From a virus, in the IMG/VR virus record IMGVR_UViG_3300046543_000062, positions 1-22,423 of that record: a stretch of 22,423 nucleotides of DNA. The stretch is one strand, 5' to 3'. Below are positions 7,616-16,283 of this stretch, one piece after another (position 1 is the first letter of the stretch; every line of letters begins with the position of its first letter). Below the pieces are notes generated by a model. That model saw only the letters and a list, made by a program, of their open reading frames with translations, was not told where the DNA came from and searched no databases. A program made the position numbers and the translations under genes.

Positions 7616-9540
7616 TTCAGAATCCCGTTCGAGACAGCCCATTCAAGGCGTTGGCGCAGTTGCGGATTAGATGCCGCTGCTTTCAAAGCCTGAGCTTTTG
7701 CTGGACCGGTTGGCATGGAATTGAAGGTCGATACTTGATTGGCAACCGCAGGCGTCATGTTCTGGTCGAACTGGTTTTCCTTCTGGTTGTATGCCTTGGC
7801 ATCACCAGATGTATAGGCGCCTGACAAGTAATCGGACTTCAGAAGACGCGTTTGAATCTGTCCGCGTAATGTGTCAAGACCATTTTGAACCGCTTGTTTC
7901 GGTGCGCCGTACGAAGGAATCGAACCGTAGACGAGATCGCGTGCTGCGTCTGAATTGATGCCGAGCTGTGAACCGAGGTTAGTCACGAGGTTATCGCGCG
8001 ACTTCTCATATTCGGCAGCGTTGGCGCTGAATAGTCCGGCGAATTTTGCGCCGGCAGGCCCGATCGTCGCCGGCGACGCGCCCTGAGCAAGCTTCGACAT
8101 GTTATCCACGTCTTGAAGGGCTGCCGGCGCTCCTGAGCGAACCGTTTGCAGATTCTGATACGACTTCTGCATGGTGTCGACTTGGCCTTGTGCCGTCGCT
8201 TCGGCATTGGCTTGTGCGCCCATCGGAGCACTCGCGGCGGGTCGACCAGATTGAGGCGCAGTCGTCGTGCCACTACCAAAGACTCCGCTAGGACCGTTCT
8301 CGTGCAGCGCGATAGCCGTCGACAGAGCCTGACGCTGAAGCGGATTCGAAAGATCGATTTGTTGGTTAGGCTTGACGCCCAGGCGCTGAGAGACATCTTG
8401 AATATACGCATTCGTATTGTTCTCGTTCGGAGGCGCCCACTTCGAAATAACGCCCGCGACCGTATTAACGCCCTGCTTGCCATAGCTTTGCAGATTGTTG
8501 TCCAGTGCGGTAAGCCCAGTCTGCATATCCGGATATTGCGCAAGCTTCCCACCCGGCATCATCGCGCCAGGGTTGTTGTTGCGGACCGGAGCCGGCGCAG
8601 TCGGATTCGTGACCGCTGCCTCGTTCGAGTATTCCATCTGGTTCGTCGCCGGATTGAACACCTGAACCGGCTTGAACTGAGCTCCACCGGCCGCAGTTGC
8701 AGCGGCGTTGCCCTGCATGACTCCCTGAGCGCCTTGAATGGGCTGCACCTTGGCGACATTGCCAGATGCATCGAAAAGTGGCGTCGCGCCATCAGGGATA
8801 GCCGGATTGAATGCGACCGGCTGTTGAGTGAACGGATTGCGCATGATGCCGGTACCGGTAGTCGGCGCGACATAGCTGTCTTTTTGGAACTGCGCTCGAT
8901 TCGCCTGAGACGGATCGAAGCCGCCCTGACGGGCCTGCATCGTCGCCGCGGTCGGCGCATATGCTGCAGCAGTCGACTTAAACAGTTCCTTTTGCCCTTC
9001 CGGAGTCATATACATCATTGCTGCTGCGGTCGTCGGGATGCCGTTCGGATTCAGCGGACCACCAGGCGAAAGCAATCCGCCTCCCTGCTGAGGAGCGCCT
9101 TGTGCAGGCGATCCTGCGCCACCGAGAGCGCTCGCAAGCGCCTGCGGCGTAGGTTGCCCGCCGGGCGTCGGAACAGGCGAACTCGTCACGCCAGGACCGG
9201 ATGAGTTGTCGTCCGTCGCTGCTTGTTGCGGCGCCGACTGCTGCGCTGGGGGGGAGCCAGTAAGCGCGGACCATTGGTTCTGTCCAAGCTGGTTATATCC
9301 CTGCGCGACATTTTGCTGCATCTTCGCAGCCATCAGCGCTTGACCGAGTTGCGCGAGGCCACCAACCGCGCTGTACTTAGGCACAATCGAATATTGGCCC
9401 GATCCGACAGCCTGCGTGTTCTGCGGCTGGAAGGATTGCTGCATAAGAGCTTGAGCCAAAGCTTGCTGCTGTTGAAGCTGATATGCGCTTCCTTGAAACT
9501 GCGGAAGAACCGTCATTCCCGGCATTGCTGCGCTAGCCAT
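7612..9540 (-). CDS. Internal virion protein with muramidase/transglycosylase-like P5 domain
   Basis: A 642-aa protein. Residues 1-320 are Gln/Ala/Pro/Gly-rich. Residues about 320-417 carry a recognisable lysozyme-like domain of phage structural 'P5-type' proteins: RNNNPGAM, then YPDMQTGLTALDNNLQSYG, VAGVISKWAPPNENNTNAYI and LDLSNP-like IDLSNPLQRQAL. The C-terminal part is helical. Such domains locally open peptidoglycan during DNA entry. It overlaps the previous gene by 8 bp and the next by 4 bp, and sits second of three probable ejection proteins. SD is AGGGG, 7 bp before ATG 9540. The enzymatic activity is inferred from the family pattern; I cannot point to a certain catalytic Glu. Confidence 0.75.
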   Translation of the reverse strand: MASAAMPGMTVLPQFQGSAYQLQQQQALAQALMQQSFQPQNTQAVGSGQYSIVPKYSAVGGLAQLGQALMAAKMQQNVAQGYNQLGQNQWSALTGSPPAQQSAPQQAATDDNSSGPGVTSSPVPTPGGQPTPQALASALGGAGSPAQGAPQQGGGLLSPGGPLNPNGIPTTAAAMMYMTPEGQKELFKSTAAAYAPTAATMQARQGGFDPSQANRAQFQKDSYVAPTTGTGIMRNPFTQQPVAFNPAIPDGATPLFDASGNVAKVQPIQGAQGVMQGNAAATAAGGAQFKPVQVFNPATNQMEYSNEAAVTNPTAPAPVRNNNPGAMMPGGKLAQYPDMQTGLTALDNNLQSYGKQGVNTVAGVISKWAPPNENNTNAYIQDVSQRLGVKPNQQIDLSNPLQRQALSTAIALHENGPSGVFGSGTTTAPQSGRPAASAPMGAQANAEATAQGQVDTMQKSYQNLQTVRSGAPAALQDVDNMSKLAQGASPATIGPAGAKFAGLFSANAAEYEKSRDNLVTNLGSQLGINSDAARDLVYGSIPSYGAPKQAVQNGLDTLRGQIQTRLLKSDYLSGAYTSGDAKAYNQKENQFDQNMTPAVANQVSTFNSMPTGPAKAQALKAAASNPQLRQRLEWAVSNGILK

Positions 9541-10633
9541 AGATGTTCCCCTGATTCAATGCGTATGCAAGTGCTTGTCGACGCTGCTGATCGCGAGCGA
9601 GGTTTTGCTGAAGCGATTGCGTGTTCGCGACGTTTTGCTGATTCATCGCGTAGTTCATCAGCGCGGCGTTACTCGGGCTGAAGTTATTTTGGTTCGCCGC
9701 CTGTTGATTCTGTTGCGACTGCTGCTGAGAATTCTTGCTCTGCTGGCTTAGCATCTGTTGCGCCATGTTCATGAAGGTGCTGTTATTCAGCAAGCCTCCC
9801 ATCGAAGCGCCACCGATTGATGAGCCGCCAGCGGACGCACCAGACAGGCCACCTCCGAGCGCACCGCTGGCCGTGCCAGTCATGCCGCCACCGGGAAGCA
9901 AGCCGCTAAATAGACCGGTAGGCGACGAACCAAGAGCGCCGCCCATATCGCCGGCCATTGCACCTCCAAGCCCTGATCCGCCAGCGGATACAGTGCCGGT
10001 CAAGCCCGCATCGCCGAATGCAGCCGGGCCACTGAACAATCCTGTCAATCCGCCGGCACCGCCCGTAATCCCACCTGTCGCGGCAGCATCTGTTCCAAGA
10101 CCAGTCCCAAGGGCTGTTCCTGCGGTCGTGCTTCCGCCTAAGCCGCCAGCGCCGAAGAGACCGGACAATCCGCCGCCTCCGAATAGGCCGCCTCCACCGG
10201 CAGCCGCAGCGCCTCCGATACCCGCATCAGCGGCGCCCGCAGCGCCCGCGCCGGCTGCTGCTGCACCACCGGCGCCACCACCGCCGGCCGCGCCCAACGC
10301 GCCACCCAATGCGCCGCCAGTGAAGGCCGAGCCGATGCCAATCCCGATCGCATCACCCGGCTTCGCATAAGCCGTGTTCGCGAGGTTGTTGACGACTCCA
10401 ATCTTGCGCAATGGATTAACTGCGGAATCCATCTTGTTGATCGGTTGTGCGATCGGCTGCAAAACTTGGTTAGTCAGCTTCGGGATTTTGTGAGACGTGA
10501 GATCGACCCACTTATCCCCGATACCGCCAGGAATCCATGCGATAGGATCGGTCCACTTTTGAATCTTTCCGCCAATCGCACCAATCGGAGAATCTTGGTT
10601 GCCAGCGCTCAGCGAGTTTCCGAAGACGCCCAT
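9533..10633 (-). CDS. Gly/Ala-rich low-complexity virion protein
   Basis: A 366-aa protein in three parts: an ordinary N-terminus (1-100, MGVFGNSLSAGNQDSPIG...), a long Gly/Ala/Ser-rich middle (about 100-280, runs such as AAGGGGAGG), and a Gln/Asn-rich C-terminus (280-366, e.g. SQQSKNSQQQSQQNQQAA) ending in a basic helix. Its ATG directly follows the stop of the S74 gene (TAA-ATG) with a weak SD. The position suggests a first ejection or internal protein. Glycine-rich regions of this kind often insert into or cross membranes. No family could be named with certainty. On the plus strand the same DNA gives a Pro-rich shadow ORF. Confidence 0.65.
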   Translation of the reverse strand: MGVFGNSLSAGNQDSPIGAIGGKIQKWTDPIAWIPGGIGDKWVDLTSHKIPKLTNQVLQPIAQPINKMDSAVNPLRKIGVVNNLANTAYAKPGDAIGIGIGSAFTGGALGGALGAAGGGGAGGAAAAGAGAAGAADAGIGGAAAAGGGGLFGGGGLSGLFGAGGLGGSTTAGTALGTGLGTDAAATGGITGGAGGLTGLFSGPAAFGDAGLTGTVSAGGSGLGGAMAGDMGGALGSSPTGLFSGLLPGGGMTGTASGALGGGLSGASAGGSSIGGASMGGLLNNSTFMNMAQQMLSQQSKNSQQQSQQNQQAANQNNFSPSNAALMNYAMNQQNVANTQSLQQNLARDQQRRQALAYALNQGNIYG

Positions 10634-12250
10634 TTAGGCCGCCAATTGGTAGTTTACGCGGTCGAATCCATCGTCACCACGACGCACAGCATGCGGCGCG
10701 ATCTTGCGCACCTCGTCTGCCATGAAGCCGAGATGCCGGACGTTCTTTGGTTCCCACATGTACCGATAGGTGTAGACACCCAATCCGTTAGCCCAAGTCC
10801 CAACACGGTTGATTGAGCGTTTTGCTCGACGGTCGGACATCATCATGCCCATGATGCCAGCAGAGCCAAGTCCGAATAGACCGCTCATCGTATTGTTGGA
10901 ACTTGCTTGTCCAGCGTTGTATCCGGCAAGTTGCGATTGGTATTGATTGTTGTAGAGTCCGGCAATGTCGGCCGGTGCCGCACTGCTCTGCCCAGTTCCT
11001 GAATAGCCGGGGATCATGCTGGCAATCGAACTAAGGTTAGAGTACGGGGTCTGCCCGATGCCGACTTGCTGCCCGTAAAGACCAGAGCGCTGTCCAATGG
11101 AACTCATATCGGTCCCAAGCGCCCCAAGTTGGCCTTGTCCAAGTTGGCCAGCGAGGCCATAAAGGCCCGCTTGACCTCCGAGAGCGCTAGCCTGTTGACC
11201 ATATGCGTTAGCTTGGTTTCCCAACACGCCAGCCTGTTGCCCGTATGCGCCGACCTGATTTCCCAACATTCCGGCTTGCTGCCCATACAAGCCAGCTTGC
11301 GCACTCAGATTCTGCCCCTGTGCGCCGAGCAGACCCGATTGCGTATTGATGCCAGATATCTGATTTTGCAGGTTTTGCGCGCCGAGTTGCGAACCCGTCA
11401 TGATCGATTGGTTCTGCGCGTTGCTGTATGCCTGTTGCTTCGTGTTATTGAAGTTCGTCATAGCGTTGTTGTACGCCTGCGAACCTGGAGTCAAGCCTTG
11501 ATTTGCCAACTGAGCATTAAGCGACTCGCTCTGCTGCGAGAATTGCGGATCGAGGTATTGAGTCTGAGCCTTATAGGCTGCGTCCTGCCCTTGCTGCTGC
11601 GCATTTTTAGCCGCGCCTTGGTCAAGTTGCGAGCCAAGATTGGCGTATTGGCTATTCAAATTGTTGTATTGACCAGCCAGCGCACCGGTATTGCCCATCA
11701 GGCTGTTGTAGCCTGATGCGGCGTTAGAAATATTGTTAGAGATGCCCCCATAATTCGAGGCAACATTACCGATATTGTTAGAGATGCCCTGATATTGCGG
11801 AGAAAGACCTAACGCACCCTGTTGGTACTGCGCAAATTGGTTATTTACACCCTGTGCTTGGCCCCCAATCCCGCTAAGATAGCCGCCGAGATTGTCTAAA
11901 CCGCTCATCGCATTCTGGTTTATCGAACCGCTGTTCCCGGCTTGCCCTAGAAGTCCGTTCAGAGAATTCTGAAGCTGCGGATTAGCGCTCACCTGAGTGT
12001 TATAGATCGGTGCGCCGGTCGCCGGGTCGGTGCCTGTCTGCGTAGACTGCTGAGAGCCAAACGCATTCGAATAGTTGTTTAGGTTAAGCGCCTTGTTATA
12101 GGCTGCCGTGTCCGTATTCGTTTGCGTGGTCGCCTGTGCGACTTTTGTCGGATCAGGATACGAAGGGGCCGAACCACCCCCGCCCTTCCCACCGCCGTAG
12201 AAAGTGAACGCATCGACTAGCAGATACTTAAGAATCTTAAAGACGTTCAT
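10634..12250 (-). CDS. Fibre/needle-like protein with C-terminal S74 self-cleaving chaperone domain
   Basis: A 538-aa protein. The N-terminus (MNVFKILKYLLVDAFTFYGG) is hydrophobic. Residues 40-465 are Asn/Gln/Gly/Ser-rich with 14-residue repeats. The last 70 residues are a peptidase S74 intramolecular chaperone: SDRRAK supplies the Ser472/Lys477 dyad with the usual spacing, then YTYRYMWE, HLGFMADEVRKIAPHAV and DGFDRVNY. In known members the domain trimerises the fibre and then cuts itself off. Here it directly follows the dyad-bearing start, as expected. The protein is therefore probably a trimeric fibre or needle. The start is ATG 12250 (SD AAGGAA; ATGA overlap with the GNAT gene); the frame extends to 12301 inside the upstream gene. 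Confidence 0.8.
   Translation of the reverse strand: MNVFKILKYLLVDAFTFYGGGKGGGGSAPSYPDPTKVAQATTQTNTDTAAYNKALNLNNYSNAFGSQQSTQTGTDPATGAPIYNTQVSANPQLQNSLNGLLGQAGNSGSINQNAMSGLDNLGGYLSGIGGQAQGVNNQFAQYQQGALGLSPQYQGISNNIGNVASNYGGISNNISNAASGYNSLMGNTGALAGQYNNLNSQYANLGSQLDQGAAKNAQQQGQDAAYKAQTQYLDPQFSQQSESLNAQLANQGLTPGSQAYNNAMTNFNNTKQQAYSNAQNQSIMTGSQLGAQNLQNQISGINTQSGLLGAQGQNLSAQAGLYGQQAGMLGNQVGAYGQQAGVLGNQANAYGQQASALGGQAGLYGLAGQLGQGQLGALGTDMSSIGQRSGLYGQQVGIGQTPYSNLSSIASMIPGYSGTGQSSAAPADIAGLYNNQYQSQLAGYNAGQASSNNTMSGLFGLGSAGIMGMMMSDRRAKRSINRVGTWANGLGVYTYRYMWEPKNVRHLGFMADEVRKIAPHAVRRGDDGFDRVNYQLAA
11165..11290 (-). repeat. Three tandem 42-bp (14-residue) coding repeats
   Basis: Units 11290-11249, 11248-11207 and 11206-11165 encode LYGQQAGMLGNQVG, AYGQQAGVLGNQAN and AYGQQASALGGQAG. 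They lie inside the S74 protein. A second pair of 14-residue units (GISNNIGNVASNYG / GISNNISNAASGYN) lies further upstream in the same protein, at about 11700-11790, so the 14-residue period may be a property of the whole shaft. Confidence 0.8.
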
Positions 12251-12696
12251 TTCATTTCCTTGCGCAGCGCGTCGAAGTATTTGCCATCCAGATACCTGCA
12301 CTCCCGTTTGAGCATCCCGTACAGGATCAGATCGGCGCCGTCTGCTGCGGCTTCCCGTAATACGCCTTCAGGTTTGAATCCGAGAGCTTCGTCAAATCGT
12401 TGAGCGTCTTTGTTGTCGGCACGCACGAGGCCGCTTACCCGATTCACCCCGAGTTGCAGGAACGGATAACGAAAGCATGCAGCCATATACGCAGGCGTCA
12501 TCCAGTGGCGCGACCCGTCCGATGCGACGTGCATCATCACGTTCGGGCCGTTGTGCTGCTCATATAGAACCCCGGCAACCAATTCGCCATTGCGCTCAAG
12601 CCCGATCGCGCTATAGCCGAACAATTCCTTTTCGCCAACCTTTTCCGCCACGAAGCGCATGACGCGCTCCGGCTGATCCCAAACGATGCGCTTCAT
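12247..12696 (-). CDS. GNAT-like acetyltransferase-fold protein in the tail module
   Basis: A 149-aa protein with GNAT features: strands around LFGYSAIGLERNGELVAGVLY, PYMAACFRYPFLQLGVNRVSGLV as the beta4-alpha3 region, and the typical end DAQRFDEALGFKPEGVLREA with ILYGMLKREC. The classical acetyl-CoA loop (Q/RxxGxG/A) is not obvious, so activity is uncertain. Small GNAT-like genes beside tail genes are frequent in podovirus-like prophages; their substrates are unknown. It is joined on both sides by ATGA overlaps, so it is made together with the structural proteins. Confidence 0.75.
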   Translation of the reverse strand: MKRIVWDQPERVMRFVAEKVGEKELFGYSAIGLERNGELVAGVLYEQHNGPNVMMHVASDGSRHWMTPAYMAACFRYPFLQLGVNRVSGLVRADNKDAQRFDEALGFKPEGVLREAAADGADLILYGMLKRECRYLDGKYFDALRKEMK

Positions 12697-14492
12697 ACCG
12701 TCCAGCCCGTTTCGAACACGATGTCAGACGCGGCCCAATGCGTTTCCGTGCCGTTCACCGCAGCTTTCAATGTCGGTGAGCCGGTCATACCGATACCGAC
12801 GACGCCTTGCCAGGCTTTCGCGATCTGAAGCGAGCCGCCCCAAACAGCCATATCCCAAATGGCCGAATCCCATACGCCGAAGCTCGTCGGTAAGAAATTT
12901 AGCGTTGAATTTGGTATGTTCTGGTCGTAATCTACATTGATGCCGGCTGACAGCGCCGGAGCGCCGTTTGTCCAGAGAATCGGGCGCATCATCGTGAATC
13001 GCTTCTGCAAGGGCGTTCCGAACTCGTTGAACGCTTGCTGCGCAACTGCGTTGATATTGCTGCTGTTGTCGCTGTAGCCGCTCCACGCTAGGCCAACATA
13101 GCCGTCGCTTCCGAAGTAGATTTGATCGTTGAACCGTTCCCAATGGTTTGCGTTCCAGCCGGTGAAGTTGCACCACGCGCCAGTAATGGTGTTCATCACG
13201 TATTGCTGCTGCTGTCCAATACCCGAGGGGATATTCAGAATGACCATGTTCTCAAGCGGAAACAGGACCATGCACCAGCCGTAGTTATTCGGGTACAGAC
13301 TCGTCGCCTGAGAAATGGCGCCTTGAATCTTGCCGGTAATGTTGACGGCGGTATTAACACGGGTCGAAGCCAGCAATTGCGAAATCGGGCCAAGACCATC
13401 CTTCCCGATGTACAGCAGGTCGCCGCCATACTTCATGAATGAGCGAAATCCCATCGGTGTACCGAGCTGGTAGACGCCGACGAGAGCGAAGGTCGACGAC
13501 TGCGATGGATCGGTCCCTTGGTATATGACAACTTCGCCTTCACTCGTGACGAAGCAAAGCTGATCCTGGACGCCATAGCCGCCATCCATCGTCAGGATAC
13601 CCATCGACACAAGGGAGCCGCCTCGTCGACAGATCGGACTCAGATCAAGAAACTGTGCCGCACCGCCGAACTGTCCCACCGGCAAATACCATGCTTTCAG
13701 GCTGTTCTTCTGGATGAACCAGAGTCGGCTGGCAAAGAGCGTGATGAATGAAAGCGTATTCGGGTTGACGCCAGAGATGTTCGTCGACAGCGAATAGACT
13801 CCAACCACGGTCGCATTGCCGCCCGGGTTCGACGACATCACATAGGTAAAGGTATTCGCGCCCGTTACCGTGATCGTGAACGTTCCGTTATAGGCGGCCG
13901 GAGTAGCGCCGCTGACCGAAACGATGTTGCCGGTTGTCAGACCATGCGGCGCCGCAGTCGTGAGCGTTGCAGTCGTGCCGGCATTGGTAATCGTGCTTAT
14001 CGTCTGCCCGGTGCCACTCGTGATCGCCTGCCAGGTGCTACCGTTATAGATGAAATACCCGTCCTGACCGTTCACGATGCCAAGGAACGGGCCGGCCAGC
14101 GTAGCAAAGTTCGTATAGGACCATTTGTCGCTGGTCATTCCGGTAAGCACCGGAGCACCGACTACACCACCCGACGTGATATCGTAAATCCCAGTTCCGG
14201 ACGCAGCGAACAGCTTGTTTGATCCGGTCGACGAGTTATACGGCATCACCGTATTTACTTGGCCGGGAAGGCCAGTCGCCCACTTCGTGAAGCCCTGCCG
14301 CGCCATCACATCGGATGTCGTGGGAAACCAGTTCGTGAGCGTTACCGCGTCTTGAGGAGCCATTTCCGCGAGCGAATCACGCGCATTCCAGCCGCCGATC
14401 GGCGCCGGAAGGTTGACGGTAGTCGAGCGCTGCCCTTGAGCCTGCCGACGTTTCCGTTGGGCCGCTGCTGCGATGCCGGTGATATTGGTCAT
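12693..14492 (-). CDS. Tail hub / packaged-DNA stabilisation-like protein (P22 gp10-like)
   Basis: A 599-aa protein. The N-terminal motif (PAPIGGWNARDSLAEMAPQDAVTLTNWFP) and repeated beta-strand sequence with recurring YIGKDGL-, GTGIYD- and WxxF-type blades suggest a beta-propeller hub, as in P22 gp10 and related podovirus proteins. An inserted Thr/Gly-rich domain at about residues 160-235 (TTAAPHGLTTGNIVSVSGA, then YNGTFTITVTG) resembles a small Ig-like module widely shared among phage structural proteins. It follows the adaptor-like gene directly (TAA-ATG), as in P22 (gp4, gp10). Assignment rests on fold impression and order. Confidence 0.65.
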   Translation of the reverse strand: MTNITGIAAAAQRKRRQAQGQRSTTVNLPAPIGGWNARDSLAEMAPQDAVTLTNWFPTTSDVMARQGFTKWATGLPGQVNTVMPYNSSTGSNKLFAASGTGIYDITSGGVVGAPVLTGMTSDKWSYTNFATLAGPFLGIVNGQDGYFIYNGSTWQAITSGTGQTISTITNAGTTATLTTAAPHGLTTGNIVSVSGATPAAYNGTFTITVTGANTFTYVMSSNPGGNATVVGVYSLSTNISGVNPNTLSFITLFASRLWFIQKNSLKAWYLPVGQFGGAAQFLDLSPICRRGGSLVSMGILTMDGGYGVQDQLCFVTSEGEVVIYQGTDPSQSSTFALVGVYQLGTPMGFRSFMKYGGDLLYIGKDGLGPISQLLASTRVNTAVNITGKIQGAISQATSLYPNNYGWCMVLFPLENMVILNIPSGIGQQQQYVMNTITGAWCNFTGWNANHWERFNDQIYFGSDGYVGLAWSGYSDNSSNINAVAQQAFNEFGTPLQKRFTMMRPILWTNGAPALSAGINVDYDQNIPNSTLNFLPTSFGVWDSAIWDMAVWGGSLQIAKAWQGVVGIGMTGSPTLKAAVNGTETHWAASDIVFETGWTV

Positions 14493-15413
14493 TTACGGAC
14501 CGGTGGTCGGGAAAGAATCGGGGATATTCTCTGGCCCGAGCAGATAGCTCGACAGGCGCGGTGCGAACGAAAGCATCGGCGCTCCCTGCTCCTCGCCCTT
14601 AACCGAAGACAAGATGTCGTCAAACTCGTCTTGCAAAATCTGCGTCTCGAAGCCCTTGATGCCCCAGTATTTTAGCTTCAGCCCTGCGACCATCAGCCTG
14701 TCATCGAACTGGCAAGTGTCTGTGTCAGACGTGAAGCTGCCCTTGGGAATGCCGCTGACATCGCTTACCCAATATTTCGAGACATACTCGAAACCGAGGT
14801 ATTCCGACGTGCTGACGCCCGGCCAAATCTGGAAAGTGTTTCCAAGGATGCGCCAGCGAATGCGAGGGCCGGTCGCGATATAGCCTGACTTCAGCCATTG
14901 CCATTGCTGCGGGCTTTCGGGTCCGAGCATTTCCCAATGCTTCGACTTGTCCCATTGCGTGCGATCGATGATCCGCTGGTAGTCTGCGGGGAAGGCGTAT
15001 TTGGTCTGTGCGAAGGTCAGCGTTACGCCAGTCCCGCTCGCCGCGGCCGGCTGGCTCATCGTGATCTGTGTCGACGAATCCACCGACTGAACGTACGTGT
15101 CCTGATTGATGCCGTTGCCAGTCACCATGTACGTGCCAGCGACGATCGCCGCTGTCGATGGGATATTCGTGATAACGGCCGAACCGCTCGTCACGTTGCC
15201 CGTCTGAATTGTCCACTGGCTGGTGAACCGGTATTCAGTCGTCAGAGCCTGCCAATTGAATGCAGGCTCACGAACCAATTCGTAGCCGACCGCGTTGAGC
15301 AACGCAAGCTGCTGCGTCGTGTCTTGGGCGGTATTGCCCGCAACCGAAAACGGCACAGCAAGCCCCAATTCACCGGTGGCCTGCTGAACCAACTGCAACA
15401 TGGTCGACGACAT
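14493..15413 (-). CDS. Head-tail adaptor / tail-tube-like connector protein
   Basis: A 306-aa protein. The N-terminal helix (MLQLVQQATGELGL, then ALLNAVGYELVREPAFNW) and the C-terminal helix pair (DRLMVAGLKLKYWGIKGFETQILQDEFDDIL) match the alpha-helical adaptor ring proteins of short-tailed phages (T7 gp11/P22 gp4 type). A beta insertion with TGSAVITNIPSTAAI... lies at about residues 70-130. It would dock onto the portal after packaging. It follows the 198-aa gene by 3 bp, with SD GAGG. ATG 15413 was preferred to the in-frame ATG four codons later because of SD spacing. Confidence 0.7.
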   Translation of the reverse strand: MSSTMLQLVQQATGELGLAVPFSVAGNTAQDTTQQLALLNAVGYELVREPAFNWQALTTEYRFTSQWTIQTGNVTSGSAVITNIPSTAAIVAGTYMVTGNGINQDTYVQSVDSSTQITMSQPAAASGTGVTLTFAQTKYAFPADYQRIIDRTQWDKSKHWEMLGPESPQQWQWLKSGYIATGPRIRWRILGNTFQIWPGVSTSEYLGFEYVSKYWVSDVSGIPKGSFTSDTDTCQFDDRLMVAGLKLKYWGIKGFETQILQDEFDDILSSVKGEEQGAPMLSFAPRLSSYLLGPENIPDSFPTTGP

Positions 15414-15416
15414 GGA

Positions 15417-16013
15417 TTACGCCTCTTTACGGGGACGGCCGGGACCGCGCTTTTCGGGGTCCATCGCTTGCATTGCTTCGAGTTGCGCGCCGAGCCGGAG
15501 CACCGTAGCCTTCAGGTCTTCGATTTCCTGGTTGCGGAGCATGAGGTCTTCGGCTTGCTTCTGTGCGAGCGATGAGTCTTTCGCCGCAGCGATATAGGCC
15601 GCTGCCTTCGTGCGCAGCTCATAGCAGCCCATGCCGATACGCTGGCATTGCTGGTCCGAACATTCGGCCACTTGCTCAACCGTGTGGAATTCGAGCGCCT
15701 TCAGCTTCGCCACCGTCGCAACGTCCAGGCGCGGCCAATCTTCAATCGGCGTACCGGATTCAGGACGGTAGGTCGTGCGACGCTCGTATGCCGCCCAATG
15801 CTGCGGCCATTCGTTCTTATCGTCCTCGCGCGCCGGCCGTTCGATAACGTTCGTCGGATCGCCCGGATTGCACTTCTTGATCATCGGCACGAGGTCAAAC
15901 TCGGGCTTGCCGCTCTCTTTGCTGCGGAATTCGTTGTATTGCTTGCCGGGATAGAACTCGATATACAGCCCTGCTCGCGGGTTCTGGGCATCACTTTCCA
16001 GTGCTTGGTACAT
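15417..16013 (-). CDS. Head-module protein with C-terminal AT-hook-like tail
   Basis: A 198-aa protein of unknown function. Residues about 95-145 (VATVAKLKALEFHTVEQVAE...) resemble a helix-hairpin-helix/SAM-type fold, 150-182 is a coiled coil, and the end (RGPGRPRK, residues 189-196) is an AT-hook core (GRP). AT-hooks bind the minor groove of AT-rich DNA, so it may touch packaged DNA. SD CGGAGAAAAGC before ATG 16013 shares the CCACGGAGAAA leader with the scaffold gene. Confidence 0.7.
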   Translation of the reverse strand: MYQALESDAQNPRAGLYIEFYPGKQYNEFRSKESGKPEFDLVPMIKKCNPGDPTNVIERPAREDDKNEWPQHWAAYERRTTYRPESGTPIEDWPRLDVATVAKLKALEFHTVEQVAECSDQQCQRIGMGCYELRTKAAAYIAAAKDSSLAQKQAEDLMLRNQEIEDLKATVLRLGAQLEAMQAMDPEKRGPGRPRKEA

Positions 16014-16037
16014 GCTTTTCTCCGTGGATTTGTCTTG

Positions 16038-16244
16038 TTATGCGGCCGGCGCAGCGGGCGATTCAACCGATGCGACTACCGCCTCGACTTCTGTCTTCAC
16101 CGCTTCGACCGGCTTTGCCGCTTCTGCGACAGCATGCTCAAGCACGGTGTCGGCAAACGGCATCGGGTCTTCCACGCCACGCACCTTTGCCAATGCTCGC
16201 GCCATCAGATGCACGAAATCCTTCATCTCTTGCGTCAGATTCAT
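16038..16244 (-). CDS. Small acidic Ala/Val-rich head-module protein (68 aa)
   Basis: The gene starts at ATG 16244 with SD GGAG, 6 bp away; the open frame extends to 16271 but the SD favours 16244. The protein has an N-terminal helix (MNLTQEMKDFVHLMARALAK) and a low-complexity tail of repeated KPVEAVKTEVEAVVASVE-type acidic residues ending SPAAPAA. No family recognised. It lies 24 bp upstream of the 198-aa gene, just after a terminator. Confidence 0.65.
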   Translation of the reverse strand: MNLTQEMKDFVHLMARALAKVRGVEDPMPFADTVLEHAVAEAAKPVEAVKTEVEAVVASVESPAAPAA

Positions 16245-16252
16245 TTCAAACT

Positions 16253-16283
16253 CCAAAAAAAGGGGCGCCATATAGACGCCCCA
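16253..16283 (-). terminator. Rho-independent terminator after the capsid block
   Basis: Minus-strand GGGGCG (16282-16277), loop of 9, CGCCCC (16267-16262), followed by a run of seven T. It separates the capsid block (portal to the 98-aa protein) from the downstream tail genes, so tail genes would be made at a lower level or depend on read-through. Confidence 0.85.

Noticed and set aside
8146-9204. 352-aa Arg-rich plus-strand ORF
   Set aside because: Shadow of the 642-aa virion gene; Arg-rich composition from GC-rich antisense codons.
9735-10370. 211-aa Pro-rich plus-strand ORF
   Set aside because: Mirror of the Gly-rich 366-aa gene (Gly codons read as Pro on the other strand).
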